The notes beneath the pieces are model-generated. The model saw only the letters and a program-made list of their open reading frames with translations, did no database searches and was not told where the DNA came from. Below are positions 7,470 to 16,094 of a stretch of 30,125 bases of DNA, in pieces. This DNA comes from Borrelia puertoricensis (GTDB lineage Bacteria; Spirochaetota; Spirochaetia; Borreliales; Borreliaceae), in assembly GCF_023035875.1 (NCBI RefSeq), contig NZ_CP075385.1:1-30125 (forward strand). The letters are read 5' to 3'. Position numbers and translations under genes: made by a program. Each line of letters starts with the position of its first letter. The stretch's first letter is position 1.

Positions 7470-8351
7470 TTATGAAGAGATATCAATTAGCAAGCGATCA
7501 GCATTAAAATCTAGATCTAGAATTTCATTTGCTTGAATTTGAATATTCTCATTTTGCTTGAACTCACTTGTATTAATATCAGTAATTTTTACCTCCAGGT
7601 TATCTTTTATAGCAATGGAGATGTCAATGCAATGAACACCTTTAATTTCATTAACAGGAGCAAAGAAATCTTGATATTCAAAACTGATTCCCATATCTGT
7701 GTAGTTATTATTTTTAATTCGAGTATAAATTTCTCTAATTTTAGAGTCAATGTTCAAATATATGTGATTTTCAAGATTGACTTTGTATTTACTCTTAAGA
7801 TATGCGTACTTGCGTTTGCCAATTGATACTTTGTAATCAATTTTTTGGTTTTGGCTATTAATTCCATCTATGAGAATATCGCCTTCAAAAACAGTACCAA
7901 CAGGACATGTAAGATAAAGTGTCTCCCAAATTAATGCTTTAAGATTAGAGTTTGTAATTTGACTCTTATCTTCACTCATCATCAAGTCATCTAATATTAG
8001 GTAAATACTAGCCTTGCCAGCTGTGCTTTTAATATTGACATTACTAATTCCATTAAGATTGAGTAATGCACTCTTTATAGCATCATAGGTAGTACTTTTA
8101 ATGCTTATATGTTTTTGTATCTCTCTCCAATAAGGAGCATCTGGTTTAAGAAGAGAGAATAATTTGTTAACCTCACCTATAAGTTCATATTCTTTTATTG
8201 CAAGTGAGCTTGCAATGATATTGTAAATTGATGTGGGATCATTATTAATTGTAATTCCATACATGTCTTTTAAATATTCACGTTTGGTATTAATTATTTG
8301 TTGTATATCCTGTTTTAAAGTTCCAAAGTCAGGATCAAAGAGAATACTCAT
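7470..8351 (-). CDS. Baseplate J-like wedge protein (DUF276-like)
   Basis: 293 residues from the ATG at 8351. An in-frame TTG two codons earlier is possible, but GGAGA lies 6 nt before the ATG and the ATGA overlaps the upstream stop by 4 nt. N-terminal residues (LFDPDFGTLKQDIQQIINTKREYLKDMYG) and the following ASSLAIKEYELIGEVNKLFSLLKPDAP segment are typical of the gpJ/Mu gp47 family, with a central GDILIDGINSQNQKIDYKVS domain. It builds the baseplate periphery of contractile tails. Neighbours (gp25-like before, gpI-like after) agree. Confidence 0.75.
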   Translation of the reverse strand: MSILFDPDFGTLKQDIQQIINTKREYLKDMYGITINNDPTSIYNIIASSLAIKEYELIGEVNKLFSLLKPDAPYWREIQKHISIKSTTYDAIKSALLNLNGISNVNIKSTAGKASIYLILDDLMMSEDKSQITNSNLKALIWETLYLTCPVGTVFEGDILIDGINSQNQKIDYKVSIGKRKYAYLKSKYKVNLENHIYLNIDSKIREIYTRIKNNNYTDMGISFEYQDFFAPVNEIKGVHCIDISIAIKDNLEVKITDINTSEFKQNENIQIQANEILDLDFNADRLLIDISS

Positions 8352-8680
8352 ATGCAAATCTCCATATCTAGGGTGTCGTTTGCAAATTCAAATGTAATGT
8401 TTAATTTTTTATTTATAATCGTTGTTTCAATGTTGATAGCGTCAATCTTTAGGTCTTGTATAATATTTGAAAGGTAAGTTTTAATTTGTGTTAAAGAGCT
8501 TACCTTAGCAAATCTTAAAGCTAAATCATAATCAAATCCCCAATTAGGAGCATTTTTAATACTACCCTTTGGAGTTTTAAGGAAAATAAATAAACGTTGC
8601 TTTTGTTCGTTTATTCCATTAATTAATGCTAAGTCCTCATTAAAGACAGAATTAAATTGATTGTCAATTTGTAAATCCAA
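8348..8680 (-). CDS. gp25/GPW-like baseplate wedge protein
   Basis: 110 residues. TTG start at 8680 with GAGGG 7 nt upstream; an in-frame TAG two codons upstream rules out an earlier start. The segment LFIFLKTPKGSIKNAPNWGFDYDLALRF resembles the N-terminal half of gp25 / DUF2634 wedge proteins (arginine/lysine-containing L-x-T-x-x-G-x-...-P-x-x-G-x-D). It is followed by the gpJ-like gene with a 4-nt overlap, as in other contractile tail clusters. Confidence 0.7.
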   Translation of the reverse strand: MDLQIDNQFNSVFNEDLALINGINEQKQRLFIFLKTPKGSIKNAPNWGFDYDLALRFAKVSSLTQIKTYLSNIIQDLKIDAINIETTIINKKLNITFEFANDTLDMEICI

Positions 8681-8727
8681 TGTCTAACCCTCAAGTTAGC
8701 AAGTATATTGCTTAATTTAACAAAAAC

Positions 8728-9270
8728 CTATTTAAGTAACATATTTATCTTAGTTGTAATCTTTGTAAGATTACTGTAAAAACTAGGATCAACGACTGAT
8801 TGTCCAGTAACCCTTAAATTGTATAGACAAGAGACAATTTCTTCTAGTACTGCCTTTAAACTTGTATTATTAGCTTTAATGTCTATTGGGTGTTGTATGT
8901 CAATTGCAAAGTCATTAACTTTGATAGTAGCATTTTGCATATTAATAGGCTTTAGAATATAGAAATAGTTTTTATCAAAATAATTATCATCATCCTCATT
9001 AAAAAGGTTAATACTACTTTGAAGAAGGATAACACTCTCACCTTCGCTAAGATTAAAGTGCATATTTGATATATTTCGTGTTTTAATCTCTAAATCTGTC
9101 TCTCCAGAGAGTAAAACAACACCTTCCTGTGTAGAGGTGTTGAAAGATTTAATTATTCCTAGCCTAGAGATAAAGATGTTTCTGTAAGTCCATAGTTTGA
9201 TCTCTTCTTGTGTTAGTGCTGAACCTTTCATTTGGCTATTCATTCTGTATATTTCATAATTCAAGTTCAT
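8728..9270 (-). CDS. Baseplate spike-like protein (DUF777-like)
   Basis: 180 residues. After a helical start, residues 30-110 look like an OB-fold (RLGIIKSFNTSTQEGVVLLSG ... SEGESVILLQSS), as in gpV/gp45-type tail spikes, and a C-terminal helical part follows. GGAGA lies 12 nt before the ATG, partly inside the end of the upstream gene. Position between the hub-like gene and the gp25-like gene supports a spike or puncturing role. The cp32 family DUF777 is recalled, not checked. Confidence 0.6.
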   Translation of the reverse strand: MNLNYEIYRMNSQMKGSALTQEEIKLWTYRNIFISRLGIIKSFNTSTQEGVVLLSGETDLEIKTRNISNMHFNLSEGESVILLQSSINLFNEDDDNYFDKNYFYILKPINMQNATIKVNDFAIDIQHPIDIKANNTSLKAVLEEIVSCLYNLRVTGQSVVDPSFYSNLTKITTKINMLLK

Positions 9271-9272
9271 AT

Positions 9273-10247
9273 TTATTTAGCTTCTCCTTTGATATTTAAA
9301 TAATTAGAGTCATCATAAAGTTTCAAGGTAAGTGAGCACTCACCAGTATTGCTTAAAGCAGCACTAGTCTCTATAATGCTACTCTTAACTTCACTCCCCA
9401 GAGAGTCTAGAAATTTGACCCTATCACCAACTTTTAGTTTGTGTGTATACATAATCTTGGCATTCCAATATATAAGTCTTATATTGCGGGTACTTCCGAT
9501 AGCAATTTCTTGTTGCGGGATAAAGTGAAGACCAAAATCTTCAAGTAGTAAATAATTTGTATGTCCAGCTTCAGGTGTTGCGTTAGTAAAGATATAATTA
9601 CACTCAACATGCTCAAGTCCTAGAGTTGATTCTTTAATAATTTGTCTTTGATCTTTAGGTATAATATCTGTTCTAACACTTTGAACATACTTTTTAGTTA
9701 TCTTTTCAATAAACTCAAGAGGAGTATTTGCACAAAAACTCTCATCTATAATTTTTGTTCTATCAGCATAACTCATATTGATTATATGTCTATTAGGAAA
9801 TGCTATAGAGATGGCATTCTCTACACTCATGCCTTGAAATTGATTTATGTCAAGTTTGCGATTGAAATAATTACTTTTTGTTGACAGATGAACTTCAAGA
9901 TCAACACTAAAATCACCAGTATCATAATCAGTACTCATAGGAACACCTAAATACCCTGACATAATAAAATCATAATCTCTAGAGTCAGCAAACTTTTTAT
10001 AAAATATCTTTACAATATCTCCTTCATTTACATTACGAGTAAAATCAAGAGATAAGTTCCAAAGAGTTAGCTTGCTTCTCTTTGCACACACATAATTATT
10101 GCTTGAGTAAATATCAGATATTGATATGTCAATGTGTATACCGTCTTGAGTGTCAATTATGATTTTAGGTTTTTCTTCTGATGTGCTAGTTTGACTTAGG
10201 TTATAAAATTCGATTTTAAAGTCGTATTTGATAAGCCTGAGATCCAT
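9273..10247 (-). CDS. Tail hub protein, gpD-like (DUF693-like)
   Basis: 324 residues from the ATG at 10247, which has AAGGA 7 nt upstream; the first in-frame ATG at 10268 has no ribosome site and would overlap the upstream gene by 17 nt. Alternating beta segments (GDIVKIFYKKF, FIMSGYLGVPMS, DFSVDLEVHLSTKS) and the NTPLEFIEKITKKYVQS segment resemble late-control D / gp27 hub proteins. It precedes the spike-like gene, as expected of a hub. Confidence 0.65.
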   Translation of the reverse strand: MDLRLIKYDFKIEFYNLSQTSTSEEKPKIIIDTQDGIHIDISISDIYSSNNYVCAKRSKLTLWNLSLDFTRNVNEGDIVKIFYKKFADSRDYDFIMSGYLGVPMSTDYDTGDFSVDLEVHLSTKSNYFNRKLDINQFQGMSVENAISIAFPNRHIINMSYADRTKIIDESFCANTPLEFIEKITKKYVQSVRTDIIPKDQRQIIKESTLGLEHVECNYIFTNATPEAGHTNYLLLEDFGLHFIPQQEIAIGSTRNIRLIYWNAKIMYTHKLKVGDRVKFLDSLGSEVKSSIIETSAALSNTGECSLTLKLYDDSNYLNIKGEAK

Positions 10248-10251
10248 TTTC

Positions 10252-10887
10252 TTATCCTTTATATACATTAAATGTTTTAAGAACTTCTAATGTGAGACTA
10301 ATTTCAACCTCATCAAGGTATACTGTGTCTTTAAGGGTAAGAGATGTAATTGCAACTATGCTTCTAAACCCTAGAGTTGGGCTGTAGAGGCTAAATGGAA
10401 CACTCTCTTGAACTCTGTTAACCAGTTGTTGTTTTGCTAAATTACTAGTATGAGGAAAAATTAACTTTCCAAAAGCCGTACTGGTTGAAAAATTAAGCAG
10501 TTCCTTATAAGCACTAGTTAATACAGCATTATTTAGTGTGATAACTTCGCCAGTAAAAGTTGGATTGTAGCTTACATATTCAGCTTTACGTGTATAATAG
10601 TCAATTACAGGACGTTTTGAACATGTTGTGGTGTAAGTTGTGCTAATTAGTTCACTTTTAGGTAGAATGAAGAACCCTTGAGGGACATATCCAAGTCCTT
10701 TAAAGTCCATCCTTGGACATAAACTTAAGAAATTATATGCCATAAACACAGTAGAGATTTCATTAAATGTTTCTTTAAGAATATTTGTTATTTGTGATGG
10801 TGTAAGATTTAAAGGGTCTAGGGTTGCCTTTAGGGGTGCTGTGTCTTTGTATTTATAAGTAAAATCAGTTGTAAATTGTGATATCAT
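10252..10887 (-). CDS. Tail protein (DUF792-like)
   Basis: 211 residues; AAGGA about 14 nt before the ATG. Beta-rich, with a central segment of aromatic and threonine residues and a C-terminal EVEISLTLEVLKTFNVYKG. It lies between the tape measure and the hub, where contractile phages have a small tail-end adapter. I recall the cp32 family as DUF792; the molecular role is unproven. Confidence 0.6.
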   Translation of the reverse strand: MISQFTTDFTYKYKDTAPLKATLDPLNLTPSQITNILKETFNEISTVFMAYNFLSLCPRMDFKGLGYVPQGFFILPKSELISTTYTTTCSKRPVIDYYTRKAEYVSYNPTFTGEVITLNNAVLTSAYKELLNFSTSTAFGKLIFPHTSNLAKQQLVNRVQESVPFSLYSPTLGFRSIVAITSLTLKDTVYLDEVEISLTLEVLKTFNVYKG

Positions 10888-10891
10888 ATAT

Positions 10892-12166
10892 TTAAGGTGT
10901 CCTTATACTTGAATCTTCTTCTGTTTTAAGTTTATCAAGACTCTTACCACCATCTCCGCCTAAAAATTTAGGAAGTATTGCTTTAAGTCTTGCAATTAAT
11001 GCGTCTAGAGAAAAAATACTTTTAATGCCCTTTATTAAAGGGTCGGTAACATGTGTTTGAAAATTAAACGTTAAAGCCCAATCGAGTATTTTGTTTAAAG
11101 AAGTAACTAACGGTTCTAATACCTTGGCAGTAAGTTTTGAACCTGTGTCATTAAGCTTTTCTAAGCTACTTTTAGCCTCTTCGCTCGAGCTTGAGTAAGT
11201 AGGAAATTTAAGTGAGTTCCAATCGTTAATTACTTCCTTTAGTTTATGACTTCTGTAATCAAGGGCCTGGCCTGGTGCTAATATGTCATATTCCATTGCA
11301 GCTCGTTCATTATATTTACCAGTAAACTCTTTAAATGAGCTCATAATGTCATAAAGAGTACTGCTTTTACCTTGCAAGAATTCTACTACTGCTTTGGTAG
11401 CCGAGTTAGTATCATCAACAACCCCAGTAGATTTAAGCTTTGCAGCAAATTCTACTGCCTTTTTAAGATTACTTTCATTGTTTTGACCTAAAAATACAAG
11501 TTCTTTTCTAATTATCCCAGCCAAGTTTAGGAAATCTTCTCTCTCTAAATCCCTTTCAAATCCGGAAATTCCTTTAAGCATACCACTTAGTGATTTCTTC
11601 TCACCTTCTGTAAATACTTTTGAAGTAATTGAATGTGTTTTACTTAATTTTGCATTGTCTTCTAAAGATTTCTTAGCATAACTAAATATTCCCGAAGCAC
11701 CACTACTAACAGCATTTCCAAGAGCAGTCCCAGCAGCGATTTTTAAAATACTAGCGCCTTTAAGAATACTATTTTGAACGGTTTTGTTAAGTGCTATTTC
11801 TTTGTGCCCTCCACGTTTCAAATTTTCATATTCTAGTCGTCTTAGCTCTTTAGTTGACATTAAGGAATGCTTGAATGCTTTTCGCCTAGCGTTTTCAAAT
11901 GTGTATCCAAGCTTAATGAGTTTTTTAGTCTCACTGAGTCTAAACTTTTCTACACCCTCCCTTAAACGTTCATATTTGTTTTGTTTGGCCAGTTCACGTT
12001 TCTTCTCATATAAATTGTGTTTTAATATATCCTTAGTACTCTTTAGATGTGATCGCTTAGGTTTAATTAAACGTTCTAGTTTAGAAATGTCTCTCTCTAA
12101 AGATTTGCGAGTTGATGCGTGATCAAGTACACCTTTAAATTTAATTGTAAATTTTGTTGTGTTCAT
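10892..12166 (-). CDS. Tail tape-measure protein (DUF759-like)
   Basis: 424 residues; AAAGGTG before an ATG that overlaps the upstream stop by 4 nt. The N-terminal 130 residues are strongly basic and helical, then comes a hydrophobic glycine/alanine-rich stretch (ASILKIAAGTALGNAVSSGASG, about 145-165), then long helices. This layout, and the position after two small chaperone-like genes, fit a tape measure. At roughly 1.5 angstrom per residue it would set a tail of several tens of nanometres, short for this class. Confidence 0.75.
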   Translation of the reverse strand: MNTTKFTIKFKGVLDHASTRKSLERDISKLERLIKPKRSHLKSTKDILKHNLYEKKRELAKQNKYERLREGVEKFRLSETKKLIKLGYTFENARRKAFKHSLMSTKELRRLEYENLKRGGHKEIALNKTVQNSILKGASILKIAAGTALGNAVSSGASGIFSYAKKSLEDNAKLSKTHSITSKVFTEGEKKSLSGMLKGISGFERDLEREDFLNLAGIIRKELVFLGQNNESNLKKAVEFAAKLKSTGVVDDTNSATKAVVEFLQGKSSTLYDIMSSFKEFTGKYNERAAMEYDILAPGQALDYRSHKLKEVINDWNSLKFPTYSSSSEEAKSSLEKLNDTGSKLTAKVLEPLVTSLNKILDWALTFNFQTHVTDPLIKGIKSIFSLDALIARLKAILPKFLGGDGGKSLDKLKTEEDSSIRTP

Positions 12167-12399
12167 AATACACCTTTACTAAGGAACATTTCAAATATTT
12201 GCTTTTCAAGTTTAAGTTCAGATATTTTGTTAACTTCCATTAAATCTTTATAATTTAGTGTTTTGACGTCATTTAAAGTGCAAACACCCATGATAATTGG
12301 AAAGAAATATTTGTTTTGTTTTATCTCTTCAAGTAGCTTAAAATATTCAAGCTTAGTTTCATGTAATACTTGTATATACTCATTACTACTGCTTTTCAT
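12163..12399 (-). CDS. Small tail-assembly protein (DUF1322-like)
   Basis: 78 residues, helical. AAGG lies about 13 nt before the ATG. It overlaps the tape-measure start by 4 nt. In phage tails the gene pair before the tape measure usually encodes tail-assembly chaperones, often made by frameshifting. Here the gene has its own ATG in the +1 frame relative to its neighbour and no clear slippery heptamer. I recall the cp32 family as DUF1322. Confidence 0.7.
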   Translation of the reverse strand: MKSSSNEYIQVLHETKLEYFKLLEEIKQNKYFFPIIMGVCTLNDVKTLNYKDLMEVNKISELKLEKQIFEMFLSKGVL

Positions 12400-12415
12400 A
12401 AATTTTAAATACCTT

Positions 12416-12838
12416 CTATATTTTGATATTTTGTATTATCTCTTCATAATTCCAACTATCATCAATGTAATCAAATTGTATAAAGCCACTAGTATTATTT
12501 AGATAATGACTTAAGTAAACTAAATTTGGTCTCTTAAAGTCAGGATCTGATTTGAATGTATCAAACTGAATTGAGTAAAGTATGGCTTGAAGATATTCTT
12601 TATAGTAAGTAATGTACTCTCTATTTTCATTTAAGATAAGATAAAATTCATCTAAAAAGCCAGGTTTAATCATTAAATTAGTAATTTCGCTTAAGTATTT
12701 AATTTCATTTAGTTTATGTATGCCTTCACTTTGTGAAAATCCTAATATAGAGTCCCACTTGTAAACAGGAAGTACTCTAACTTCAAATGTATGCGTCTTA
12801 CTTTTAGTTAAAATATTCATTTTGTAACGTGTAATCAC
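12416..12838 (-). CDS. Putative tail-assembly chaperone (DUF1473-like)
   Basis: 140 residues with a GTG start at 12838, preceded by AGGAGG; the next ATG (codon 7) is too far from that site. The sequence is mixed helical (LNEIKYLSEITNLMIKPGFLDEFYLILN) with no enzyme motif. It sits between the tail tube gene and the tape measure, the place of gpG-type chaperones. The family name is from memory; the role is inferred from position. Confidence 0.65.
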   Translation of the reverse strand: MITRYKMNILTKSKTHTFEVRVLPVYKWDSILGFSQSEGIHKLNEIKYLSEITNLMIKPGFLDEFYLILNENREYITYYKEYLQAILYSIQFDTFKSDPDFKRPNLVYLSHYLNNTSGFIQFDYIDDSWNYEEIIQNIKI

Positions 12839-12860
12839 AAATCCTCCTTAATTATTAAAT

Positions 12861-13280
12861 TTAATTGTCAACTGTGCATCCAACAGCTCTTATCTCAAAA
12901 GTAACTTTTTCAGCTTCAACAGAGTAACTTCTTGAAGGTTCTTCTGCAAAAAATGCAGAGTTAGATATGATTTTGATGTCTTCTAGGTCATTGAATACTA
13001 AATCTAACATTCTTTCATTTTTACTTTTGGATATGTTATAAAATTGGTCTTTTGAAAGCTTTGTTAGGAGTTTGTAATCATAAGTACCAATTGAAACCTC
13101 AATATTGAATATGAAAACAATGGTTCTAGGGTCTCTAAAGCTAACTACAGGCATTCCTCTATCTTCACTGCTAGCTACCGCTCTTGTTGTAGGTTCACTT
13201 GTAAGTTCTAACTTACCGCTTTGAATCTCATGGCCGCCAATAGAGAAAACTATGTTTCTTAAATCATAACATTGTGTCAT
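12861..13280 (-). CDS. Tail tube protein (DUF1463-like)
   Basis: 139 residues; AAAGGAGA before the ATG. Beta-rich, with LRNIVFSIGGHEIQSGKLELTSEP at the start and FEIRAVGCTVDN at the end. Tube proteins of contractile phages share the pattern of an early G-x-x-I strand and a final strand ending near the C-terminus. It follows the sheath gene with a 3-nt gap, which strongly suggests the tube. Confidence 0.7.
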   Translation of the reverse strand: MTQCYDLRNIVFSIGGHEIQSGKLELTSEPTTRAVASSEDRGMPVVSFRDPRTIVFIFNIEVSIGTYDYKLLTKLSKDQFYNISKSKNERMLDLVFNDLEDIKIISNSAFFAEEPSRSYSVEAEKVTFEIRAVGCTVDN

Positions 13281-13283
13281 TTC

Positions 13284-14411
13284 TTAAGTCTCCTTTAAGC
13301 TATTTAAGTAATTTTGTATATCTTGTGCTGTAATGTTTAGAAGAACGGCGTTCATAGAGTAGTTATAAGTAATCTCTAGTGATAAGAAAAGCTTTAGAGC
13401 TTGTGTTGGTGATATTTGGATTTTAAGATTAGAGTACGCAACAATTACACCCCTATCAATGAAACGTTTAAGCATACACTCAACAGCCGCACTGTAAGCA
13501 TTGTCTCGCTTACCTGAGAGTTGCAATTCTGATAATTTACTATTTTGTCTGTTATTAAAATTCCATACTCTAATAAGCTGTGATGTAAGTTCATATTTGA
13601 TATAATGATAAGTGAAAATTTCATCAATTGGAGCACCTTCAAGTGTGACTCCTTCTTTAAAAGCTTTAACACCATCAAGACCAGTTTCATTAAGCAGTGC
13701 ATAAAAATTAATATTCGCGTTCCTAAGTTTAGAAATTGTATCATTATCAGTAATAGGCTCCAAGCTGCTAAATTTGAGTCCATAAGGATTAGCAGCTTGA
13801 AATATGCTAGCTTCATGTAAGTATTTAGATATAAATCTTAAGTGAAGATGTGCATTACCTTGTGAGTGGATAACAATAATTTTAGATTTAGAATTCGCAC
13901 CATCTTTAAACAACTCTTTTACTTCAGATTCTTTTGTTGCAAATACAAAAAAGTGCTTATCGTCTTTAAAATGTGTATAATCATCTTTGTAAAGGGTAAG
14001 CCCATCATCACCACCACTGTTATTTACGTAAGTGTTTATAAGTACAATAAATGTATATCTATTGTCTTTAAGCTCTGATTTTATTGCTTTTGCTTCAGTG
14101 CCTTCTTTATATATGAGTAGTTTAGCTGATTTAAGTCCAGAATCACCTGCTGAGAAGAATGCTTGGATTGCTCCTTTTAAGTATTCCTTCTCTTTACCAA
14201 ATTCATCATCACTATTACTTCCTTCCTTCTCAAGTACGTCAATCTGTCTCTCAAAGCTATTTATATTTAAGTTTAATATCTTAATCTTAGGCGTTGTGGT
14301 GTTAACTTTAATTTTGGAACATTTGTACACAAGTAAAGGCGTGTAGTAATTTACATAATTTATATCTAATTTAGAATGTACCAAATTCACACTAATTGTA
14401 TCTTGTGGCAT
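13284..14411 (-). CDS. Tail sheath protein (DUF787-like)
   Basis: 375 residues; GGAGGAG before the ATG. The order is an N-terminal beta part, an alpha/beta middle (RYTFIVLINTYVNN, KSKIIVIHSQGN, NINFYALLNETGLDG), then a C-terminal domain with a helix-rich KRFIDRGVIVAYSNLKIQISPT segment like the closing domain of sheath proteins. The neighbours (terminator before, tube after) fit. The cp32 family is, from memory, DUF787. It would form the contractile outer tube of the tail. Confidence 0.75.
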   Translation of the reverse strand: MPQDTISVNLVHSKLDINYVNYYTPLLVYKCSKIKVNTTTPKIKILNLNINSFERQIDVLEKEGSNSDDEFGKEKEYLKGAIQAFFSAGDSGLKSAKLLIYKEGTEAKAIKSELKDNRYTFIVLINTYVNNSGGDDGLTLYKDDYTHFKDDKHFFVFATKESEVKELFKDGANSKSKIIVIHSQGNAHLHLRFISKYLHEASIFQAANPYGLKFSSLEPITDNDTISKLRNANINFYALLNETGLDGVKAFKEGVTLEGAPIDEIFTYHYIKYELTSQLIRVWNFNNRQNSKLSELQLSGKRDNAYSAAVECMLKRFIDRGVIVAYSNLKIQISPTQALKLFLSLEITYNYSMNAVLLNITAQDIQNYLNSLKET

Positions 14412-14957
14412 TTACTTCTCCTCCTTAATTAGTTGTTCGATTACTTGCACACTAGCTTTAAAAGCTTGATTGCAACAATATGCAGCATTGCTATAATTAG
14501 AATCAATTTTAACAAGTCCACTATTTTGCATATTTGTTGTAGGATAAATATAAAAATTAAGTTCAGTTAAGTACCGCTCATCTTCACTTTGCAGCGTTAC
14601 CTTATGAGTATTCTCATAAAGAAAATCACTAAGTAGACTATAGATTTGAAACATTGTGTAATAAGCATCCTTGTCTTTAGAGCTTATAACCTGACTTAAG
14701 ATGAATATTTGAAAATTCAGGACAAACTCATTTACATTCTTATAAAATGCACCAGCTCTTGAGCCTAATGTTAAGTCATCCATATTTTCAAATTTAATTG
14801 CAATAATGTTTGCACACTCAAGAGTGTATTTAGACATGTATGGATGATTGTATGTATTAATTAAATCTAAATTTAGAGCTAATTTAGAAGTACGTTCTTT
14901 AAAATTTTTAAAATATGAGATTAAGCTTTTATGTATGTCTTTTGTACTTAATATCAC
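14412..14957 (-). CDS. Putative tail terminator protein (DUF764-like)
   Basis: 181 residues; GTG start at 14957 overlapping the upstream stop (GTGA), with AGGAT upstream. Predominantly helical N-terminus and a later beta part (ERYLTELNFYIYPTT). Between the gp10-like connector gene and the sheath, phages usually encode the tail terminator. I recall the cp32 family as DUF764. The call is positional. Confidence 0.6.
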   Translation of the reverse strand: MILSTKDIHKSLISYFKNFKERTSKLALNLDLINTYNHPYMSKYTLECANIIAIKFENMDDLTLGSRAGAFYKNVNEFVLNFQIFILSQVISSKDKDAYYTMFQIYSLLSDFLYENTHKVTLQSEDERYLTELNFYIYPTTNMQNSGLVKIDSNYSNAAYCCNQAFKASVQVIEQLIKEEK

Positions 14958-15322
14958 TCATTTATCCTATAGCTAATAGAATTTATCATCTCTTCAGTAT
15001 CAACTAGAGTAACTTCTGGATGATGCGAACCTTTATCTCTCTTAAAGTCAATTGTCTTGCTAGATAGTGCGGGTTTTACCTTTTTTGACATGACATAATT
15101 TGTGTAATAAGTAATAAATGCTTCTCCTATTGCTTGCATGCCTTTTTTTGGACTTTTAAGAAAACAGGTTCTTATATAAGGTGTATTTATATACTCTCTA
15201 AATTCATAAGCCTCAGCTACAGAATAAAGATGTGACCTTATAGGCAATTTGCTACTACCCATCTGATGAAGACTTGCAATTTTAGCATTGCGTTTATCAA
15301 ACCAACCAATCTCTACTTCCAT
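14954..15322 (-). CDS. HK97 gp10-like / neck-tail connector protein
   Basis: 122 residues; GAAGGAAG before the ATG, overlapping the upstream gene by 10 nt. The order GWFDKRNAKIASLHQMGSSKLPIRSHL ... LVDTEEMINSISYRI follows the gp10-like tail completion pattern (an I-H-x-x-G segment, a P-x-R-x-x segment, then L-I-D-T-x-x-L-x-x-S-I). Such proteins join the neck and tail. Modest similarity by eye. Confidence 0.6.
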   Translation of the reverse strand: MEVEIGWFDKRNAKIASLHQMGSSKLPIRSHLYSVAEAYEFREYINTPYIRTCFLKSPKKGMQAIGEAFITYYTNYVMSKKVKPALSSKTIDFKRDKGSHHPEVTLVDTEEMINSISYRINE

Positions 15323-15693
15323 TCTACTTCCTTCAAAATCATAGTAAGATAGCCAATACTAGAGTCGATACTTAAAATTTCATAAAATGTACTTTGAGCT
15401 GAAATTCTATCTTTAAGTTCAAACTCTAGACTAGAGGTAGTATAAAGTTTATGAAGTGACTTAACATCATAAAGATTAATTTCAGGCAAGCTTGCAAGCG
15501 TGTCAGCTTTGATACTAAAGAGTACTCCTGTAAACTTGCTAAACTTACCCTTATCATAAGTTATCTCATGAGAATCTAACTCCTCGCACTTAGAGTAATT
15601 ACCTTTGTGAAGTTTTAAATTCTCTTCATTTTGAAAGTAAGAGATTACTCTTGATGCTAGTCTTGAAAACCCATTTCTAACGTTACTAATCAC
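15313..15693 (-). CDS. Head-tail connector protein (DUF1506-like)
   Basis: 126 residues from a GTG at 15693, which has AGGAT 7 nt upstream and overlaps the previous stop by 4 nt (GTGA), like its neighbours. A TTG at 15714 opens the frame earlier but lacks a ribosome site. Basic N-terminus, then beta segments (FSKFTGVLFSIKADTLASLPEIN) and a final FYEILSIDSSIGYLTMILKEVEW that resembles head-tail stopper proteins. DUF1506 is my recollection of the cp32 family. Confidence 0.6.
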   Translation of the reverse strand: MISNVRNGFSRLASRVISYFQNEENLKLHKGNYSKCEELDSHEITYDKGKFSKFTGVLFSIKADTLASLPEINLYDVKSLHKLYTTSSLEFELKDRISAQSTFYEILSIDSSIGYLTMILKEVEWK

Positions 15694-16085
15694 TTTATAA
15701 ATCCTATACAACAAGAGGGCATGTTTGTTTGGCTTTTTAGAGCACCAAGCAGCGATTCAAACTGTTTACAAAAACTTAAATTATTATTAGCCTCATTACT
15801 AGCAGGATGATATGAAATTTCAAGCTCATTTAGCTTTTCATTTTTAATCCTCTCAAGGCCAAATTCACGTATTACTCCTGCTTGACTTAGCTTGCAACCT
15901 ATATAGTAACAAAGCAGTAATATCAGACTTGAGGAGCTAAGCATACGAGCATCAATGCTTTCAGTAATTATTATCATCTCAAGTAATTCTGTGTAAGTTT
16001 CAAACTGTGTAAATGATAATATGTCTTCATTTAAGTTAAGTAAACTTAAGACTTTACTGTGAAGTGTTTGAAGCTCAGCTAACAT
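15690..16085 (-). CDS. Head completion/adaptor-like protein (DUF3890-like)
   Basis: 131 residues; ATG at 16085 with AGGAGA 5 nt upstream (a TTG one codon earlier is less likely). Helical, with two long helices in the first 70 residues, as in gp6/gp15-type adaptors that dock to the portal. First gene after the capsid genes, which is the adaptor position. Family name recalled with low certainty. Confidence 0.6.
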   Translation of the reverse strand: MLAELQTLHSKVLSLLNLNEDILSFTQFETYTELLEMIIITESIDARMLSSSSLILLLCYYIGCKLSQAGVIREFGLERIKNEKLNELEISYHPASNEANNNLSFCKQFESLLGALKSQTNMPSCCIGFIK

Positions 16086-16094
16086 CAAATTCTC

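Noticed and set aside
13445..13816. Minus-strand frame of 123 codons inside the sheath gene
   Set aside because: Out-of-frame shadow of the sheath gene; unusual Leu/Met composition and no ribosome site.
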